Under the pieces are notes generated by a model. It saw only the letters and a program-made list of their open reading frames with translations, had not been told where the DNA came from and did no database searches. Shown one piece after another: positions 14,218 to 20,768 of a stretch of DNA of 21,245 bases (positions are counted from its first letter, which is position 1; every line of letters starts with the position of its first letter). This stretch comes from ARS1285 sp039796495 (GTDB lineage Archaea; Nanobdellota; Nanobdellia; Pacearchaeales; GW2011-AR1). Both the position numbers and the translations under genes were made by a program. The stretch covers positions 1 to 21,245 of the forward strand of contig JBDKJQ010000050.1 of NCBI GenBank assembly GCA_039796495.1, read 5' to 3'.

Positions 14218-14475
14218 ATGCAAAGATCATCAATCAAAAAAATCTCAGGCGGAGTAGTTCATACCTTACCAGAGGATTTGAAAAAAGCAATTTCACCTCC
14301 AAAAATCCACACGATATGGGAAGATCTTACGCCACTTGCACGCAATGAATGGATTTGCTGGACCACATCAGTTAAGAAGCTGGAAACAAGAAAAGAACAT
14401 GTCAGGCGAGTATGTGAGGATCTTCTGAATGGAAAACGTAGGCCTTGTTGTTGGGCCGGTTGTCAACATCGTTAG
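14218..14475 (+). CDS. YdeI/OmpD-associated (OmdA-type) C-terminal domain protein (85 aa)
   Basis: A short protein matching the bacteriocin-protection YdeI/OmdA C-terminal domain: HTLPEDLKKAISPPKIHTIWEDLTPLARNEWICWTTSVKKLETRKEHVRRVCEDLLNGKRRPCCWAGCQHR. The LTPLARNEWICW segment and the Cys-rich end (Cys77, Cys78, Cys82, His84) are distinctive, and the latter could bind metal. Many bacterial members have an additional N-terminal domain and are about 150-200 aa, whereas this is the stand-alone C-terminal form. Function is unclear; the family name comes from a bacteriocin-related phenotype in bacteria. It is a single gene with its own TATA box and a T-rich stretch after its stop. Confidence 0.85.
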   Translation: MQRSSIKKISGGVVHTLPEDLKKAISPPKIHTIWEDLTPLARNEWICWTTSVKKLETRKEHVRRVCEDLLNGKRRPCCWAGCQHR

Positions 14476-14480
14476 AATAA

Positions 14481-14505
14481 TTTTTGAGCGGTTACTTTTT
14501 ATTTT
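14481..14505 (+). terminator. T-rich candidate terminator after the YdeI/OmdA-type gene
   Basis: Two T-runs (14481-14485 and 14496-14500, then ATTTT) follow the stop by 5-30 bases, in the 42-base gap between convergent genes. Archaeal termination typically uses oligo-T tracts without a required hairpin. Confidence 0.4.
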
Positions 14506-14517
14506 CCAAAATTTATC

Positions 14518-15387
14518 TTAAAAATTCATCCCGCTCATCTTCTTACTCAAATCCCACAATTTTTTTGAGGCTTCTTTGTTATACGAAAAATTATTGGACT
14601 TAATTTCTTTTTTATCTTGAAAATATTTTCCAGTTATCCCTTCTACTTCTTCCGACGTTGCTAACCATAGTATTGTTTCAGCTCCTTTTTCAGGCGTTAC
14701 AATTAAAGATGAATCAAGGCTAGCAATAAAATTTGCGAACAATTTGCTCCCCTTCCCCAACTTTGTATCTGGAACATTTCCGGGATGAACGCAGTTTACT
14801 GTTACATTTTTACTATTTGTTTTTTCTAATACTTTTGCAAGTTCATAGGTGAACATTATGTTCGCAAGTTTAGACTGGGAGTAAGCCTTAAATGCAGTAT
14901 AGCTATTTTTCAAATTGACATCTTCAAAATGTATTTCTGCATTTTTTGACGCTTCTGAAGCCACATTTATTATTCTCGCATTTTTTGACGATTTCAGATT
15001 TTCTAAGAGTAAATGTGTCAGAAGAAAATAAGCAAGATGATTCGTTGCAAAAGTCGTTTCTATATGGTCGACAGTTTCCGAATATCCAAAATTCATGCCC
15101 CCGGCATTATTTATTAAAACGTCAATTTTAGGATACTTCATCTTTATTTTTTCAGCGAGTTCTCTCACCTCTTTTTGCGAAGAAAGATCAGTAAGCATTA
15201 ATTCTACGTTATCATTTTTAGTTTTGCTTTTAATATCATGAAAAGCAATCTGGGATTTTTCTTTAATTCTGCAAACCATAATTACGGTGGCTCCCTGATT
15301 TGCCAATGCGAAAGCAATTATTTTTCCCATTCCAGAATTAGCCCCTGTCACGACACAAACCTTCCCCGCCATGTTTTGATTTATCAT
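14518..15387 (-). CDS. Short-chain dehydrogenase/reductase, retinol-dehydrogenase-like (289 aa)
   Basis: A classical SDR with a Rossmann fold. The cofactor loop is TGANSGMG (14-21), with Cys39-Arg40 after strand 2 (VCR), which favours NADP(H). Also seen are TDLSS, NNAGG (93-97), Asn116, catalytic Ser144 (VASEAS), and Tyr169-x3-Lys173 in AYSQSKLAN, followed by VHPGNVPDT. The complete Asn-Ser-Tyr-Lys tetrad indicates an active oxidoreductase. The NVASEAS...AYSQSKLAN pattern is that of the RDH/WW-domain oxidoreductase-like branch. The substrate is unknown. ATG 15387 is supported by a TATA box 22-29 bases upstream. No cofactor-specific or pathway partner is adjacent. Confidence 0.92.
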   Translation of the reverse strand: MINQNMAGKVCVVTGANSGMGKIIAFALANQGATVIMVCRIKEKSQIAFHDIKSKTKNDNVELMLTDLSSQKEVRELAEKIKMKYPKIDVLINNAGGMNFGYSETVDHIETTFATNHLAYFLLTHLLLENLKSSKNARIINVASEASKNAEIHFEDVNLKNSYTAFKAYSQSKLANIMFTYELAKVLEKTNSKNVTVNCVHPGNVPDTKLGKGSKLFANFIASLDSSLIVTPEKGAETILWLATSEEVEGITGKYFQDKKEIKSNNFSYNKEASKKLWDLSKKMSGMNF

Positions 15388-15408
15388 ATATTGGTTAGAA
15401 ATAAATGA

Positions 15409-15416
15409 GTTTAAAA
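15409..15416 (-). promoter_or_regulatory. TATA box for the SDR gene
   Basis: On the minus strand TTTTAAAC lies 22-29 bases before ATG 15387. Confidence 0.58.
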
Positions 15417-15451
15417 TGGTTTCTTATACGATAAAAAACAGAATCGAACAA

Positions 15452-16609
15452 CTACTTATAATATCTCTTTGAGTTCTGTGGTATAGATGATGGGCAATTT
15501 CCTGAAGAACTATAATAAACGTCCATTGTTTTATTATTTATTATTTTGAAATAAGCGTATCCTGCGCCTCTAGAGTTCTGACCGAATTGATAACAATGTT
15601 CTCCTACGACTTGAATTGGAAGTTTGTATGTTGGATCGGTTGAATATACTTTTAAGGTTGGGCTTTGACCTATGTTGCCGAATGTAATTGCTTCTTCGTC
15701 CCCTACTAAGGATATGGGGCTCCCATATTCCCCATCATTGTAATTATCATATATTTCGCCCACTATTTCTTTATCTAAGAACCACATTCCCGAGATTGTT
15801 CCTGCTTTGTCTCTAGAAGCCGTTCCACAGTCCTTTACTTCAAACAGTTTTCCTCCCGCTCCTCCAAGAAGATTGTAATAATCTAGTTTTTTGTCCGGCG
15901 TATAATAATCATATGGGCAAACTCCGTGAATTAGATTTCTTGCTCGGTCATCTGAATATCTTTCTTGATTAATGAATTGATTTGTAACACTTGAGTCTCT
16001 TACTATAAAGTCAAAACCTGCAACAGCCCCTTCCTTGTTTTCCTGGAAATAATAACCTAATTGATCTCCTGCTTTGAATTTTATTCCGGGTCTAATTTCA
16101 TCCTCTCTGCTATCCTGTTTGAGTGGTGTGAGCTTTGCAGCTATTTCTGGAACGACTCCTTTCATATGCCCTAATAGAACTTCAACACCACATCCTGCGT
16201 CAAATTTCAAAACATAATCGGGTAGAGTATTTTGTCCGGCGCTTGGATTGTTATAATGCGCTCCTGATTCTAAGATCATATCCGTCGGAGCGTACAAAAG
16301 TATTTCTTGTTCATAAAACTCAGGCTTAACACTTATGTAAGATCTTTCAACAATGCTCTTCCCAGAGCCATGAACAACCCCTACTTGACCCACTTTCCGC
16401 ACATAAGAAGGATCTATAAGATATTCTGTGAACTGAACGTCACAATCACCAGTTCTATCTTCAATTATTCTTTGTTCTTCATATCCGCTATTTAATTGTT
16501 CATTATTCGAATAATCGACATTAGAGCGCGGCTTATGGTTGAGAAATAAAAAAAGAAATACTGCTAAAATCACAACTCCAATTATTCCAATAACTATCCT
16601 CTTTTTCAT
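15452..16609 (-). CDS. Membrane-anchored extracytoplasmic protein with degenerate M23-like segment (385 aa)
   Basis: Residues 5-23 form one hydrophobic segment after MKKR, with no clear cleavage site, so the protein is probably anchored with the bulk outside the cell. In the middle, LLYAPTDMILESG (104-116), GCGVEVLLGHMKGV (139-152) and KFKAGDQLGYYF (177-188) follow the strand order of M23/LytM beta-barrels (entry strand, central GH, then a 'kaGd.lG' strand). The first zinc-binding HxxxD of true M23 peptidases is not seen, so a peptidase is unlikely. The C-terminal 150 residues are beta-rich with paired Cys (CGTAS, EHCYQFG, GNCPSS), suggesting disulfides. The function is unknown. A TATA box lies 21-28 bases before ATG 16609. 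Confidence 0.78.
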   Translation of the reverse strand: MKKRIVIGIIGVVILAVFLFLFLNHKPRSNVDYSNNEQLNSGYEEQRIIEDRTGDCDVQFTEYLIDPSYVRKVGQVGVVHGSGKSIVERSYISVKPEFYEQEILLYAPTDMILESGAHYNNPSAGQNTLPDYVLKFDAGCGVEVLLGHMKGVVPEIAAKLTPLKQDSREDEIRPGIKFKAGDQLGYYFQENKEGAVAGFDFIVRDSSVTNQFINQERYSDDRARNLIHGVCPYDYYTPDKKLDYYNLLGGAGGKLFEVKDCGTASRDKAGTISGMWFLDKEIVGEIYDNYNDGEYGSPISLVGDEEAITFGNIGQSPTLKVYSTDPTYKLPIQVVGEHCYQFGQNSRGAGYAYFKIINNKTMDVYYSSSGNCPSSIPQNSKRYYK

Positions 16610-16629
16610 AAATCTATTAGTAAATTACT

Positions 16630-16637
16630 CTTAAAAA
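16630..16637 (-). promoter_or_regulatory. TATA box within a small inverted repeat, for the membrane-anchored gene
   Basis: On the minus strand TTTTTAAG lies 21-28 bases before ATG 16609. It sits inside a CTCTT/AAGAG inverted repeat (16628-16640) only 17 bases past the 3' end of tRNA-Val. The T-run may therefore also end the tRNA transcript. Confidence 0.5.
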
Positions 16638-16656
16638 GAGTTTCTATTATATTATA

Positions 16657-16727
16657 TGGGCTCACGCGGAATCGAACCGCGGATCACTCGGTGTAAACGA
16701 GTTGTTTTGCCACTAGACTATGAGCCC
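16657..16727 (-). tRNA. tRNA-Val (anticodon UAC)
   Basis: The minus strand folds into a 71-base cloverleaf. The acceptor stem GGGCUCA pairs perfectly with UGAGCCC. The D arm contains GUCUAGUGGCAAAAC. The anticodon stem ACUCG/CGAGU encloses the loop UUUACAC (anticodon UAC). The T arm is CGCGG-UUCGAUU-CCGCG, and the discriminator is A. No CCA is encoded and there is no intron. It reads GUA and probably GUG codons. Confidence 0.95.
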
Positions 16728-16751
16728 ATTATCTTTTACACAGTAAATAGA

Positions 16752-16759
16752 TTTTTAAA
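16752..16759. promoter_or_regulatory. Shared TATA element for tRNA-Val (-) and the PlsC-like gene (+)
   Basis: TTTTTAAA reads as TTTAAAAA on the other strand. It is 22-29 bases before ATG 16781 and 25-32 bases before the 5' end of tRNA-Val at 16727. It is thus placed correctly for both divergent units, and no second box of similar quality lies in the 53-base gap. Confidence 0.55.
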
Positions 16760-16780
16760 GATATTCATTTTGAAAATGGG

Positions 16781-17503
16781 ATGAAAACGACCGATGTTAA
16801 CTATCTTGCACTGAAAAAATCACTCTGGTATCCGTTTCATTGGTGCTACGATGTTCAGGTTTCGGGAAAAGAAAATTTTGATGGACTTGATGAATGGAAA
16901 CGCATTCATGATGTTCCCAGCAAAGGAGGAATTATCGTTTCAAATCATAAAAGTTTCATTGACCATTTTGCCATTATTGCAGGCCTGGGAAAAGAATCTT
17001 TTATACATTTTGTTGCAATAGATTATAATCGGGTGAATTCAGGTTCAATACAAGCAAGCTTATTCAATAAACTGTATAAAAGAACCGGCCAGGTAGTCCT
17101 TCCGCGAAAACGATTAGGAAGAGATGGTTATGAGACAATGCGGCAGAGTATACAAAAAATTATTGAACAAGACCGATACGTTGTTGTGTACCCTGAAGGA
17201 AGAATAAACAGTGGTGAAGATCTGGGAAGATTTCAACTAGGAGCTGCACATACCGCATACGGCCTTCATGCTGCGCTTATACCAATACGACTTGAGGGAG
17301 TTTCAGATGTGTGGCCGCATCATGGACGGCTTAAGTTATCAGGAGAGATGAGAATAAAAGTGGGAATGCCGATAAATCCGCGAGATCCTCAGTATAATGG
17401 CGGAAAAATAGGGTTAGTTACAACAGGGGTTGAGAGGATAAAAATTGCGCGGACATTGACAGAAGTTGTAAGAAATGAAATTGAAAGATTAGGCACACCA
17501 TAA
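16781..17503 (+). CDS. PlsC-family acyltransferase (240 aa)
   Basis: The lysophosphatidate acyltransferase fold with all main motifs: N-H56-K-S-F-I-D61 (HX4D catalytic pair), a region around residues 98-113 ending in Arg/Lys-rich LPRKRLG, YPEGR (137-141, substrate phosphate site), and IPIRLEGV (167-174). Such enzymes transfer an acyl chain to lysophospholipid or a related acceptor at the membrane surface. There is no strong N-terminal membrane helix, so attachment would be peripheral. The presence of an acyl-ester enzyme is notable because archaeal membrane lipids are mainly isoprenoid ethers; the acceptor here is unknown. The start is fixed by the TATA spacing; the ATG at 16776 meets an immediate stop. 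Confidence 0.88.
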   Translation: MKTTDVNYLALKKSLWYPFHWCYDVQVSGKENFDGLDEWKRIHDVPSKGGIIVSNHKSFIDHFAIIAGLGKESFIHFVAIDYNRVNSGSIQASLFNKLYKRTGQVVLPRKRLGRDGYETMRQSIQKIIEQDRYVVVYPEGRINSGEDLGRFQLGAAHTAYGLHAALIPIRLEGVSDVWPHHGRLKLSGEMRIKVGMPINPRDPQYNGGKIGLVTTGVERIKIARTLTEVVRNEIERLGTP

Positions 17504-17529
17504 AAGAAATCAAAGAGTAACCCGAAACT

Positions 17530-17624
17530 TTAAGGCATCAAAGACGCCTTAACTCATCCACCTTATAGGTGAAGATTTAAATTATCTTCGATAATTTAAC
17601 TCATTTAGAATCAAAGATTCTAAA
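17530..17624. repeat. Tandem array of four tight hairpins upstream of the nucleotidyltransferase gene
   Basis: Four inverted repeats in a row, each with a 3-base loop. H1 is 17530-17552 (TTAAGGCATC / GACGCCTTAA, loop AAA, one mismatch). H2 is 17559-17571 (CACCT / AGGTG, loop TAT). H3 is 17577-17599 (TTAAATTATC / GATAATTTAA, loop TTC). H4 is 17604-17624 (TTTAGAATC / GATTCTAAA, loop AAA). The linkers are CTCATC, AAGAT and CTCA, so CTCA-type linkers alternate with AAGAT-type. H1, H3 and H4 end in ATC-NNN-GA(T/C) at the tip while their arms differ in sequence. H4 ends three bases before the TATA box of the next gene. The array fills most of the 152-base gap, and no ORF is seen in it. Confidence 0.85.
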
Positions 17625-17626
17625 GA

Positions 17627-17634
17627 TTTAAAAA
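17627..17634 (+). promoter_or_regulatory. TATA box for the 606-aa nucleotidyltransferase-domain gene
   Basis: TTTAAAAA lies 22-29 bases before ATG 17656 and three bases after the last hairpin arm. Folding or protein binding at the array could affect factor access. Confidence 0.6.
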
Positions 17635-17655
17635 CAATATATATGTTCTATTATC

Positions 17656-19476
17656 ATGGCGGAAGGTTCAAAAAATAATGAAGAAACGAGAGGACATACT
17701 GAAACAACACTCGACGACAGAAAATATCAGAATCCTGATTTGAAAGATGTCAATGTTCCGAATGCTCCCAACTCAAAAGATGAAAAAGAAATGCAAAAGA
17801 TGCGGGAAAAATTAGATGATTTCAAAAAATTTATTCTTGAAAAATATAAATTTGTGAATGCGATCGGCATCATTCCTCCGCAGGCTGCAGTCATTTTTGA
17901 TGAAGAGAATGAATTGAAAGAAGAAGAGAAAAAGGAAAAACCGATGCATCTGGCAGTGATTTTGCCTGATGACAAGGAAAAAGAATTCGACAAGGTGCGC
18001 GTTGAAATCCTCAAAAAAATAAAAGAAGAGAAATTAAAGATATGGTTGAATTTATTTTTAGAAAAAGATTTGTGGGAGATCTGCCTTGACAGCAAATATG
18101 ATGTCATTGAGGCAATTGGCATGGCATATCCGTTATTTGACAAAGGAATTTTGGGAGCATTGCGTGTGGCACAGATACATAAGTCCCTGGCGTTAAAAAA
18201 ATTTGAGAAATATGTATACAGTTATGTTATCGGTGGAAGCCTTGTGCGAGGAGAAGCGGTCAAGACCAGTGATGTTGATGTGTATATCATTATCGACGAT
18301 ACTGATGTCAAGCGAATGCCCCGCCTTGAATTAAAAGAAAAATTACGTAATATCATTTATAGTTATGTCATGCAGGCTGGCGAACTTGCCGGTGTGAAAA
18401 ATAAATTATCGCCGCAGGTTTATTTATTGACGGAATTCTGGGAGGGAGTCAAAGACGCAAATCCTATTTTCTACACCTTTTTGAGAGATGGTATGCCGAT
18501 TTACGATAGAGGAGGATTCTTGCCTTGGAAATTACTCTTGCGCATGGGAAAAATTCGTCCATCACCTGAATCAATTGACATGTTCATGAGTATGGGGGAC
18601 AAAACACAGGACATTGTCAAACGACGATTGCTTGATATTGTTATCGGGGATATTTATTATGGCATATTAACACCGTCACAGGCTTTGCTGATGTTGTACG
18701 GCCTTCCTCCGACGAATGTGCGCGAAACCGTCAATGAAGTACGCAGGGTATTTGTAGAAAAAGAAAAATTACTTGACAAAAAATATGCAGACATCTTAGA
18801 GGAGATTGCTATAAAATATTTCAAAGGATACGAGCATGGAAAAATTAAAGAAGTTTCTGGAAAAGATGTTGATAGGCTTCTGAAGGATTCTGAGGATTAT
18901 CTGAAAAAATTAAAAGAAGTCCGTGAGGAGTTAGAAAAGCGAATGACACAGAAAACATTTGATGAGATCTATGAAAATGTATTTGGCTTGCTGAAGAACT
19001 TACTGGGAGAAAAAGCTGAAAATCAATTGATAAAAGAATATGAACGCGAAGTAATCAATAAAGGCAAGGGAAATCCGCGATTTTTGCACACGCTGAATGA
19101 ACTGATTGAAATGAAAAAGCAGTATAAAAGCAAAAAAGTTCCGAGCAAGTATGATTTTGAACGATTGCGAAAAGATTCTGTGTACCTTGTGCAAGAGACA
19201 ATTGAGTTTGGCCAGCGACGGGAACTGGGGTTATTACAGAAAACAAAAGTCGTTCTGACTGCAAAAAATAAGCCGTATGAGTTATTTTTGACTAAGCCTG
19301 CATTTTTGGTTTCTGAGACTGGCATCAAAAAGATTGATGGGGAGAAAATAATGAACAGTGATGCGAATGAATTGAACCAGACACTTGCCAACCACAAAGG
19401 CGGAAGAATAAAAATTGAGCCTGAACTATTGAAAATTCTGGAAAAAGAATTGGGGCAGTTTGAAATACATTTGTGA
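17656..19476 (+). CDS. Nucleotidyltransferase-domain protein of unknown role (606 aa)
   Basis: The core is a Pol-beta-type minimal nucleotidyltransferase motif: G193-G-S-L-V-R-G followed by S205-D-V-D-V-Y-I, the two metal-binding Asp (206, 208) of MNT enzymes, within VIGGSLVRGEAVKTSDVDVYIIIDD. It is embedded in a large protein. Residues 1-45 are acidic and polar, probably disordered. Residues 45-190 form an alpha/beta region with a Lys/Glu-rich stretch. After the motif comes a helical region (PSPESIDMFMSMGDKTQDIVKRRLLDIVIGDIYYGILTPSQALLMLYGLPP) that could be HEPN-like, then long Lys/Glu coiled-coil-like helices (about 430-510) and a C-terminal domain with ELLKILEKELGQFEIHL. Proteins of this design occur in DPANN genomes, from memory. 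Substrate could be RNA, protein or a small molecule. Confidence 0.8.
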   Translation: MAEGSKNNEETRGHTETTLDDRKYQNPDLKDVNVPNAPNSKDEKEMQKMREKLDDFKKFILEKYKFVNAIGIIPPQAAVIFDEENELKEEEKKEKPMHLAVILPDDKEKEFDKVRVEILKKIKEEKLKIWLNLFLEKDLWEICLDSKYDVIEAIGMAYPLFDKGILGALRVAQIHKSLALKKFEKYVYSYVIGGSLVRGEAVKTSDVDVYIIIDDTDVKRMPRLELKEKLRNIIYSYVMQAGELAGVKNKLSPQVYLLTEFWEGVKDANPIFYTFLRDGMPIYDRGGFLPWKLLLRMGKIRPSPESIDMFMSMGDKTQDIVKRRLLDIVIGDIYYGILTPSQALLMLYGLPPTNVRETVNEVRRVFVEKEKLLDKKYADILEEIAIKYFKGYEHGKIKEVSGKDVDRLLKDSEDYLKKLKEVREELEKRMTQKTFDEIYENVFGLLKNLLGEKAENQLIKEYEREVINKGKGNPRFLHTLNELIEMKKQYKSKKVPSKYDFERLRKDSVYLVQETIEFGQRRELGLLQKTKVVLTAKNKPYELFLTKPAFLVSETGIKKIDGEKIMNSDANELNQTLANHKGGRIKIEPELLKILEKELGQFEIHL

Positions 19477-19488
19477 TCAACACAATAA

Positions 19489-19496
19489 TTATAAAG
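19489..19496 (+). promoter_or_regulatory. TATA box for the small membrane-anchored gene
   Basis: TTATAAAG lies 21-28 bases before ATG 19517. Confidence 0.58.
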
Positions 19497-19516
19497 AATG
19501 ATTATTTATTTTTATT

Positions 19517-19900
19517 ATGAGAAAAAGTCTCTTGACTACGCTGTTATTCGGAGTTTCTTTGGCAAGTTTTGGTGGAGGATGGATTTTGCGTGAATATAAA
19601 GATCACTTATCTTTGTTGAGTTGTTATGCGTATTCTTATTTATTTTCTGCACCTAAAGAAAATCCTGCTGTTTCTTCTGAGGTTACTCAAACAAGTTATG
19701 AATCTCTTTACAAAGATGAATCTTCTTTGGTTGATTATATTGATAGGGAAGATGAAAAAATAAAATTATCTGAGCCTTTAGTGTTGCACGTTCCCGGTGG
19801 TGTAGACTTTGCCAAGGATATTGTTTGTCAGGGAGATGATGATCATCACTATAAGGTAAAGGTTAATGTTGATGAAAGGCGCGTGACTATACGGCCGTAA
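19517..19900 (+). CDS. Small membrane-anchored or secreted protein, unknown (127 aa)
   Basis: The N-terminus MRKSLLTTLLFGVSLASFGGGWIL is a signal or anchor segment (about residues 5-24) without a confident cleavage site. The remainder is acidic and polar (SSEVTQTSYESLYKDESSLVDYIDREDEKIKL), followed by a compact beta-like end, LVLHVPGGVDFAKDIVCQGDDDHHYKVKVNVDERRVTIRP. Two Cys (CYAYS and VCQGDD) could pair outside the cell. I do not recognise a family. It has its own TATA box and is followed 79 bases later by the secreted CAP-domain gene on the same strand, each with a separate promoter. Confidence 0.7.
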   Translation: MRKSLLTTLLFGVSLASFGGGWILREYKDHLSLLSCYAYSYLFSAPKENPAVSSEVTQTSYESLYKDESSLVDYIDREDEKIKLSEPLVLHVPGGVDFAKDIVCQGDDDHHYKVKVNVDERRVTIRP

Positions 19901-19950
19901 ATTATTCTCCAACATACTCTTTTCAATAATCCCTTTCTAGTCTATAAACG

Positions 19951-19958
19951 TTTAAATA
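19951..19958 (+). promoter_or_regulatory. TATA box for the CAP-domain gene
   Basis: TTTAAATA lies 22-29 bases before ATG 19980, and is the closest match in the window to the archaeal consensus. Confidence 0.62.
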
Positions 19959-19979
19959 AGATGTTATCGACTTTTAGTA

Positions 19980-20768
19980 ATGAAAAAAAGCGTGATATTT
20001 TTGCTTGTGATGATTACTTTTTCCCTGTTATTAGGGATATTAGTTGTGCAGGCATCAGCTGAATCTGATTTTTATGATCTCGTCAATAATGAAAGAACGA
20101 CTATTGGATTGAGTGCTTTGCAGGCAAACGCCAATTTAGAAACTGCCGGACTATTGCATAGCAAAGACATGGCAGAACAAAAGTATTTCAGTCATACTTC
20201 TCTTGATGGCAGAAGTTTTGCGACAAGAATCAAAAACCAAAATTATTATCCTTACTCATACATCGGAGAAAATATTGCGTATCATTCTGGTGCGCCTTCG
20301 GCAGAAAAAGTGTTCACTATGTGGATGAACAGCGACGGACATAAGAAAAATATGCTCTCTGCCAATTACAAGGACATGGGCCTTGGAGTATTTTATGATG
20401 GCAGCAAAACGTATTATACTTTGGACTTAGGAAAACGATTGGGAAGCTCTACACCGACTCCGATTAATCCTATTCCTGTACCGATGCCATCCGAAGACAC
20501 CCCTGAAGAGACCGATAACGACCAAAATAGTGTGGAGCATACGTTTAAGATGATCAGAAGAGGAAAAATCATCTATTTTGTGTTTTCAATTGAAGATTAT
20601 TCAACCATTTATTATAGTGATGGGAGCAGGGAAAGAAAACTGTGTACGGTGCGAAAAAATTCATGTGTTGGAGCACGATCATTTTCTCTTGGAACGCATA
20701 CGCTTGAATTTTATGTGAAGAATGGAGATGAAAAAATAATTCTTGGGAGAGTTGAGGTGGGAGTTTAG
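19980..20768 (+). CDS. Secreted CAP (SCP/YkwD-like) domain protein with C-terminal beta domain (262 aa)
   Basis: A signal peptide (residues 1-27, MKKSVIFLLVMITFSLLLGILVVQASA) precedes a CAP domain (about 29-153). CAP hallmarks are LVNNERTTIGLSAL, HSKDMAEQKYFSHTSLDGRSFATRI with His72, GENIAY with Glu97, and MWMNSDGHKKNML with His121, ending in YYTLDLG. These are the residues that form the CAP cleft. A Pro/Glu-rich linker (158-185) leads to a C-terminal beta domain with two Cys (222, 229). CAP proteins of the YkwD type are secreted in many prokaryotes, and their biochemical role is mostly unresolved. The stop overlaps the convergent gene's stop by four bases. It probably acts at the cell surface. 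Confidence 0.92.
   Translation: MKKSVIFLLVMITFSLLLGILVVQASAESDFYDLVNNERTTIGLSALQANANLETAGLLHSKDMAEQKYFSHTSLDGRSFATRIKNQNYYPYSYIGENIAYHSGAPSAEKVFTMWMNSDGHKKNMLSANYKDMGLGVFYDGSKTYYTLDLGKRLGSSTPTPINPIPVPMPSEDTPEETDNDQNSVEHTFKMIRRGKIIYFVFSIEDYSTIYYSDGSRERKLCTVRKNSCVGARSFSLGTHTLEFYVKNGDEKIILGRVEVGV

Noticed and set aside
17530..17624. The hairpin array as a CRISPR array
   Set aside because: The hairpin arms differ in sequence, there are no identical direct repeats with regular spacers, and no cas genes are nearby.
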